From: Mesostigma viride
Taxonomy: Eukaryota; Streptophyta; Mesostigmatophyceae; Mesostigmatales; Mesostigmataceae
Assembly: GCA_009746045.1 (NCBI GenBank)
Contig: RPFO01000175.1
Location: 3,667,231 to 3,727,230, forward strand
DNA length: 60,000 nt
Reading direction: 5' to 3'
A program made the translations under genes and the position numbers. The notes beneath the pieces were generated by a model. The model did not search any database and was not told the origin of the DNA. It worked only from the letters and a program-made list of their open reading frames with translations. Below, in pieces: positions 54,329-60,000 of the stretch. Each line of letters starts with the position of its first letter. Position 1 is the first letter of the stretch.

Positions 54329-55096
54329 GTGGGCAGCAATTGGGAAGAACTTCTGGGCTTGGTGGAGTTTTCCCTGAACAATGCCCCCCAGGCCGCCCAT
54401 GGATTTACTCCCTTTTTCCTCAACTCCGGCCGACACCCTCTCACACCGCTCGACTTGCTTATGAGCCCCGGACTTGGAGAGGATCAGGTCAAGCTGGACA
54501 CCCTTCAGGGGGTTGAGCGGTTGCTGCAGCGGATGCACCAGGCGCATAACAGCGCAGTCCAGGGCTACCGCGCAGCGACAGAGCGGTATCTGGAGAGGAC
54601 AGCCGGCAAGCGGGATCACCGGACGCCGCCCATCGAGGTGGGCGATTGGGTCCTGGTTGAGGGTCCGCAGATCGGACGATTTTCACACAAGGTGGAGAAG
54701 GAGCTGAAGACTAAGCTCCGTCCCATGTTCCTGGGTCCCTACAAGGTCCTCACCAAGTTCGACGATGTCATGTTCCAGGTGGACATCCCAGTGTCATGGA
54801 ACCTCACGTCCAACCGGTTCCACCGTGACCAGCTTAAGTTGTATCACCAGAACACCATCCAGGGCAGGGTCAATCCCCCAGCCCCGCTGGAGTTCAATCC
54901 GGACACGGGGGAACAGGAGGACGAGGTGGCAGCGATCGTGGGACACCGGGATGTCAAACGGGGACGAGGGGTCCAGCGACAATACCGGGTGCGATGGCGA
55001 TTCGCACAGCATGAGTCTGAGGACTCCTGGCGCACCGCCACTGAGTTAGCTGGGTGCGCCCGCTTACTAGAAGCATATAAGAAGACGCACCAGTAA
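54329..55096 (+). CDS. Element B integrase C-terminus with chromodomain
   Basis: WEELLGLVEFSLNNAPQAA, GFTPFFLNSGRHPLTPLD, IEVGDWVLVEGPQIGRFSHK, KLRPMFLGPYKVLTKF and the GPY/F-like module are typical of Ty3/Gypsy integrase ends. The last 60 residues, DEVAAIVGHRDVKRGRGVQ, QYRVRWRFAQHESEDSWR and GCARLLEAYKK, form a chromodomain, which guides insertion to certain chromatin. The aromatic cage looks partly changed (WRF). The frame ends TAA 55096; the third ORF follows about 40-110 bp later. Confidence 0.88.
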   Translation: MGSNWEELLGLVEFSLNNAPQAAHGFTPFFLNSGRHPLTPLDLLMSPGLGEDQVKLDTLQGVERLLQRMHQAHNSAVQGYRAATERYLERTAGKRDHRTPPIEVGDWVLVEGPQIGRFSHKVEKELKTKLRPMFLGPYKVLTKFDDVMFQVDIPVSWNLTSNRFHRDQLKLYHQNTIQGRVNPPAPLEFNPDTGEQEDEVAAIVGHRDVKRGRGVQRQYRVRWRFAQHESEDSWRTATELAGCARLLEAYKKTHQ

Positions 55097-55130
55097 TTGC
55101 GTTAGCAGGCCACATCCGGTAGGGTGTAGG

Positions 55131-58100
55131 GTGAGAGTGGTGTGTGAGCTGGGTACCAGGTACACGCCGACTAATGCCCTGGCATCTTGTGTGTGGGCTG
55201 TGCAGGGGGACGCCGCGGAGGCGCTTCCCAGAGGCCAGACTTCCGTCGGCGCCGCGGAGGCTACAGACGCAGAAATCCGGGAAGCAGACGGTGAGTCCAG
55301 CGATGAAGATCTGGTTGCCATGGACATACCTGACCAACCTGAGGTCCCACAACCAGAAGCGGGGGCGAGGACGCAGACAGCTCGCGGAGGGCCTGCAGTT
55401 CGAGGGGGTACCCTAGGTGCCGGAGGCTCGGGAGGTGGTGGCTGGCAGACGGGGCCTTCATCTGGCCGCGAGCGCCGGCAAGAAACGTCGTCCAGATCCG
55501 GAGCACCGGACACGCGTACGTTGCAGCTAGTGAAGGAGCTGGACATGGAGACGTTTAATCCCCGAGTGTTCTTGCGCGACTATGGTCGGGATCGAGGGTG
55601 AAGCCTTGTTGGAACGACGACGTCGGCGCCGTAACCAGATGGCTTCGGAACTCCGCGCTGATTCCATTATGGCGCGGGTCGGCCCTGCGCATTTGGATAC
55701 TTTTCGAGGGTTCGTGCGCCGGGCGCAACGTGGGGTTCAAGATCGATCGAGACCCGCACCGCAGCGCGCGACGGCGTGGTGGTCGGCACAGATTGGGAAA
55801 CCCATGAGCGGGAGTGCCTTTGTCACGCGTGCATGAACACGCTGGAAGCGGGTCTGGCATTTCCACGGCTTTTGCTCCTCCTACTTCCACCCGCAGTGCG
55901 GAAACTGCTGGAACGCTACTCTCCCCAGTACCTTCCGTTGGAGGGGGCGCTACGGGGCGAAAAATGTCTGCGTGAGGGGCAGTAATCGTTACGGCAGGCT
56001 CTGGATCGCATCGTGGCCATGGATGATGAAGACCAGGACGATGGGAGTGAGGGGTACGACTCCGATTCCGACGACCATCCTCCACGCCCTCTCCCTCGTT
56101 CCCCTCCGCGGGATCCGCCATCTCGGGGCTCCCTGGAGGGCGGCGCAGGACCCCGTCCTGTGCCACGTTATGAGGCGCCACCGCCGGCGACGGGCTGGGG
56201 GCGACCTCCCGGGCGTGACTCGCGGAGTCTTCCGAGGGCCACCGGATGGGGTGGGGGCAGTCAACCCGCTTCTCGACGTGCTCCGGAGCGACCTGCACGT
56301 CGTCGCTCGCCATCACCGCCCTTGCGCTCGCGTTCCCGCTCGGACTCAGGGATAGAGGTACGAACCGCTCGCCGAGCGTCACCACCATCTCGTCGCCCGG
56401 ATGCTCGTCACTGGGAGCGCACGTGGGGGTCCGCGCTGGAGTTGGAGCGAGAGAGTCGGCGACCGCGACCGGATACGACGGAGACCGCTGCGGCTAGGAC
56501 AGAACAGCCGGCCGGGGGGGAGCCCTCTGATGTGGTCCCCGCGGGCACTCCGCCAGATGTGGGCCAAGGGGAGCCTACCTTCCATGTCTCCCTGGAGCCT
56601 CGTTCCCGGTCGGAAGTGGTTCCACCGGAGCCTACTTTCCTGGTCTCCTTGGACCCCCGTCCCCGGCCTGCCCAATTAAGCCGGATCGTCGACGTCACGT
56701 CCCGCGGAGGGACCCAGCAGACCCACCACGTCGGATCGACCCTCGCACCGTTCCGCGGAGGAACCGTGCCTACATACCATACGGATCGCGGAAGGTCCCA
56801 GCGTGACGGGCATCATGGTGCCAGCGGAGCCCGTGGTAACCCTTGAGGCGCTCGTGGCAGCGGTGCAATCAGGGCAGGATCTGATACAGCGTATGTTGGT
56901 CCAGCTCGGGCGCCAAGGCGATCATTCCACCGCCACCTCCGTGGGCTATGATGCAGCTTCCAGGGCTCCGGGGTCTTCACACGAGGAGTGGTCAATGGGG
57001 GATTTCATACGGGCGGTACCGGGTAGGGCAGTAAGGCACGGTGGGCCGGGGCCTCGTACGGAGAAGCTGTGTGTGGTGTTCGAGGGACCTCTGTCTCTCC
57101 AGGTCCATTACAATTCGTTCAAGTGGCCCGCCGGAGCGGCTGTACAATTTTTCCCAGTGAGCGCGCTGCCAAGTGTACTTGTGGGCAAATTTTTAGGTGC
57201 CCCGTCACTTCGAGGTACTAAAAATTAGGCTACGGTACGAATTCAGCGAATTTCAGCGAATTTTCAGTCGAACCAAAGGAAGTGACGCCAACTACCAAAA
57301 CGTTTCCGTTACGAATTTTCAGCCCAACACTCGCGCAAAATGAAGTGACGGCAACTACCAAAAAGTTTCCGTTACGAATTTTCACTCCCACACGTTTGCA
57401 CAAGAGGAAGTGACGGCAACTACCAAAAAGTTTCCGTTACGAATTTTCGGTCCCACACTTCGCGCAAATTTTAGTAGGGCTGCACGCAAGCTACCTTTCA
57501 AAATTTTGCGCTAGTATGGAACGCATTTCATTCGTCTGGAGGAACGCTGCCCGCCAACTACCCCCGTTCAGAAAGTTCCGCCGAAATTTACTTGAGATTT
57601 GGAAATCTAAACGTCCGCGCAAATTTTAGTAGGGCTGCACGCAAGCTACCTTTCAAAATTTTGCGCAAGTATGGAACGCAATTCATTCGTCCGGAGGAAT
57701 GCTGCTCGTCAACTGCCCCCGTTCAGAAAGTTGCGCCGAACTTTACTTGAGATTTGGAAATCTGAACGTGCGGTTGGAGTTTCGCGGGGAAACCCAAGTT
57801 CCCAAGTAATTCACCAATGACGCGCTTCGAACACTTGCCCGCTAAAACCTAAGCAGCCGCTCCGGCTGGCCACTTAAACGAAACTTGATGTCCCTCCTGG
57901 CATGCATCTGCCCGCTCCTTTGGTGTTTCAAGCGGGGCCCTGGTGCGCGATAGACCGCGGTGACTACTGGGAACAACTGGAAATCACTTTCTTCCCACAG
58001 GCTCCACTGCCCCTACCGCAACCCGTCGATCCTCGTTTTCCCCAGGTGGTGGTGCATACTGTGCGGTTCGGTTCCGAAGATTGGTGGGATTGGCGATATC

Positions 58101-58537
58101 AGGCGGATGGGGTGGGGCACGTGGTAACGCCGCCCAAGGTGGCCCCAACGGAAGGGCGTGCCTTTCTGGACCGGGTGGTGCCCGATATTGCAGGGGCTCC
58201 GAGGGCGACTATCAACGATGATCACGTGCGCACAGAGGTTTTTATGATGGGGGTGCACTTTGTTCGTGAGCACCGCTGTGGGGTGGTGGATCGGTCGGCG
58301 CTGACTCTTCTATTTACCCACCCCCAGTACCTTGCTGGGTTCCTGTCCATGTGGCCCCGGGGCACGTGGGTGGAGCTATCCAGGATGGGCCGGCAGAAGA
58401 TGTCTCCCTATCAGATGGCCTTTGAGTGGGATCTGTGTGCGAACCCCGGGATGATGATCCGGCAAATGACCCCCGTGGGGCGTCAGGCTCTCATGGAGGC
58501 CCAGCAGCAGCGGCGGGCCACCAGCGGCGGACGCTAG
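55131..58537 (+). CDS. Element B third ORF, unrecognised, shared with element A (frameshifted, MITE inserted)
   Basis: Pieces in order: Gly-rich start to FNPRVFLRDYGRDRG (55131-55601); RRRNQMASELRADSIMARVG and a segment VGTDWETHERECLCHACMN with a C-x-C-x2-C pattern, then FPRLLLLLLPPAVRKLLERY and LPLEGALRGEKC, with an in-frame TAA at about 55983; AMDDEDQDDGSEGYDSDS, APPPATGWGR and an Arg/Ser-rich block (RRRSPSPPLRSRSRS) in 56013-56846; VTLEALVAAVQSGQDLIQRM and TSVGYDAASRAPG (56803-57106); and after the MITE a clean 211-residue end (57902-58537) with LVFQAGPWCAIDRGDYWEQL and GTWVELSRMGRQKMSPYQMA. It lies in the place of env but shows no membrane protein layout. Protein similarity to element A is high, so the ORF was probably functional. 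Role unknown. Confidence 0.7.
57107..57889. mobile_element. 783-bp MITE in the third ORF of element B
   Basis: Ends are 36-base inverted repeats (ATTACAATTCGTTCAAGTGG against ATCAAGTTTCGTTTAAGTGG, continuing CCGGAGCGGCTG in both). It is flanked by GTCC (57103-57106 and 57890-57893). The homologous ORF in element A lacks it, which confirms the insertion. Inside are three copies of GGCAACTACCAAAAAGTTTC-type sequence and two of TTTTAGTAGGGCTGCACGCA. No transposase. Confidence 0.88.
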
Positions 58538-58761
58538 AGTGGATATTTCAGTTTTTGGGACGGATAGCGGAATGATCCAGTCCACAGAGTCCTGGCTACT
58601 ACGTCAGGGTTGGTCTCGTGTATCAACCTCTAGAGGAACTGGTATTACTGACCTGCGGGTGAACCGAGGTTGGGACATAGTACTCTTATAGTAGTATTGT
58701 TTTGCTTCCTTATCCTATCTTTGTACGGTAGGGACTACCGACCCCCGTGGGGGGGGAGGAG
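58538..58761 (+). promoter_or_regulatory. 3' untranslated part and polypurine tract of element B
   Basis: GTGGGGGGGGAGGAG (58747-58761) directly precedes the 3' LTR and would prime plus-strand DNA. The same tract precedes the LTR of element A. Confidence 0.8.
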
Positions 58762-59352
58762 TGTTACGTCCCGGCCCTTTTGGTCGGACGTAACAATGGA
58801 ATAAATTACTAAGGCCGTGTGGCCGTCGTACTGGGTTTTATGACTAATGACTATTGTGTGAATTGGACTAGTTATATTTCGGTCCTAGGTTGACCTTTTA
58901 GGGGCCGGTGCCGTGGCGCCGCGCCAGTTCTGGGTCTGTCTATAGTTCTAGGCGTGGATCCTGTAGTTGGGGGTCGATGTCGGCCCGGATCCTACGCGGA
59001 ATGAGTGACTTGGATTGCCCAATGGGATTTGGCGTTGTATCTGCGCCGCAACCAACCTAGGTTAAATTAGTCCCAGGACGAGAGTCTCGTCCTCTTGGTT
59101 TGATGAATGATAAGTGCGAATACGCCTACACATTGAGCCCGGGGCAATTATCCATTTGTAATTGGTCTTGCTAGCCATTATAAGTGTGTACAATCAGCTT
59201 GGCATCAAGCCGTGATGCCAGATATCTCACGAGTCACTCACGTCGTGAAGCGCAACCTACATTAGGCCATCTTGAATTATTCCTAATTCCGGCAAGGAGG
59301 GTCTTTCGCTACGTATAGCTCAGGCTAGGCGTGTCTGAGCTGGGACGTAACA
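58762..59352 (+). repeat. 3' LTR of element B
   Basis: 591 bp, ends GGGACGTAACA. It differs from the 5' LTR at about six bases and three short indels, so the insertion is fairly recent. Confidence 0.96.
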
Positions 59353-59743
59353 GGAGGGTCCCGGGGTCCGGTCGAGCGTCACGTGGGGGAGAACGTGGGG
59401 GAAGACGTGGGGGAGAGCCGCCGGAATCATAGCCGTCACTCCCGCTCAGTGTCTTGGTCCTCATTGCATGTCCATCTCCACGATGCGATCCAAGGCCATC
59501 CGGAGAGAATACTGCCCCTCCCGTTGGCACTTCTCGCCCCGCAATGCCCCCTCCAAAGGGAGGTACCGAGGAAACAGGCTCCTTAGAAGGTCCCGCACTG
59601 ATGCTGGGACTAGGAGTAGCAAGAGTCGCGGGTAGACCAGGCTGGCCTCGACAGTGGTGATACACTTGTTACACGGACACTCCCTCACGTGGGTATCCCA
59701 AGCCGTGCCGGCCACCACGCCGTCGCGCACTGCGGTACGGGTC
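59353..59743 (-). pseudogene. Element A third ORF, part upstream of the element B insertion
   Basis: Minus-strand frame: VRDGVVAGTAWDTHVREC, then CPCNKC, LVYPRLLLLLVPASVRDLL, LPLEGALRGEKCQREGQ and ALDRIVEMD. A shifted frame follows with DGYDSGGSPPRLPPRSPPRD, ending at the GGAGG duplication. It continues at 38825 on the other side of element B. The C-x-C-x2-C motif and the Leu-rich helix are conserved with element B, although B has a stop where A reads GQYSL. Confidence 0.8.
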
Positions 59744-59951
59744 AGTTAGGTTAATATTGTGCGGAAACCTTTTGCCACTTGGCTTCTAAGGTTCCGCACA
59801 ATATTACCAGCGATAACCACTCGCTGGTACACTCAAGTTCATGCCGGCGTGAACTTGAGTGTACCAGCGAGTGGTTATCGCTGATAATATTGTGCGGAAC
59901 CGGCCTTAGAAGCCAAGTGGTAAAAGGTTTCCGCACAATATTAACCTAACT
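59744..59951. mobile_element. 208-bp fold-back MITE at the edge of element A's third ORF
   Basis: Nearly the whole unit is one inverted repeat: AGTTAGGTTAATATTGTGCG at the left is matched by its inverse at the right, and inner arms of about 50 bases (CCAGCGATAACCACTCGCTG and onward) meet at an 8-base loop (59842-59849). Its outer arm word TTCCGCACAATATTA recurs in the inner arm. It interrupts the coding sequence just upstream of VRDGVV. Confidence 0.9.
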
Positions 59952-60000
59952 AAAACCTAGCCTCTTGGGGCGAGGACGAATCACTAGGCTCGGAACACCC
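59952..60000. other. Window end
   Basis: Sequence presumed to belong to element A continues; too short to judge. Confidence 0.4.

Noticed and set aside
55131-58537. Envelope protein (endogenous retrovirus-like)
   Set aside because: The third ORF has no signal peptide, no fusion or membrane segment and no Cys-rich surface domain; position alone is not enough.

Overview
This window reads as nuclear DNA of a green alga. That is an inference from three things: spliced host genes with GT-AG introns of about 1 kb, a DUF3431 gene and a VWD-like gene, and very heavy loading with LTR retrotransposons, fold-back elements and simple repeats. A volvocine or other chlamydomonadalean alga fits best, but I cannot name the species. 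There is no sign of bacterial gene organisation. I see no rRNA, tRNA or CRISPR array.

Layout, left to right. 1-5066 (minus): 5' part of a Copia-type element with a zinc-knuckle Gag carrying about 83 asparagines, then integrase, then a retropepsin-like segment, then reverse transcriptase (RT). Normal Copia order has protease before integrase. 5057-8876 (minus): a broken Ty3/Gypsy element (Gag, protease, RT, RNase H) without integrase. 8876-15725 (minus): a complete-looking LTR element whose Pol fuses retropepsin, a C5-cytosine DNA methyltransferase and an RT that stops inside the 3' LTR. 15.9-20 kb: remnants, including one LTR with a primer-binding site (18871-19600) and strong palindromes. 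20-36.4 kb: the only host-like region. It holds a VWD-like gene (23219-24667, minus, incomplete), a three-exon DUF3431 gene (25317-29430, minus), two copies of a C-tract-ended MITE, and a 0.93 kb fold-back element with a second long hairpin inside it.

36412-60000 is a nest. Element A (minus, Gypsy) is split at 38825/59353 by element B (plus, 38826-59352, 5-bp target duplication GGAGG). B is split in its RT by a 7.9 kb CACTA-type DNA transposon (44410-52288), and in its third ORF by a 783-bp MITE (57107-57889). B is a chromodomain Ty3/Gypsy element with two extra genes: a small leader ORF matching the RNase H1 hybrid-binding (Cauli_VI) domain, and a long third ORF after Pol. The third ORF is shared with element A and I do not recognise it.

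Most retroelement ORFs carry frameshifts or stops, so they are annotated as broken coding regions. The most interesting leads are the methyltransferase retrotransposon, the hybrid-binding-domain ORF, the conserved third ORF, and the Copia element with reordered domains.
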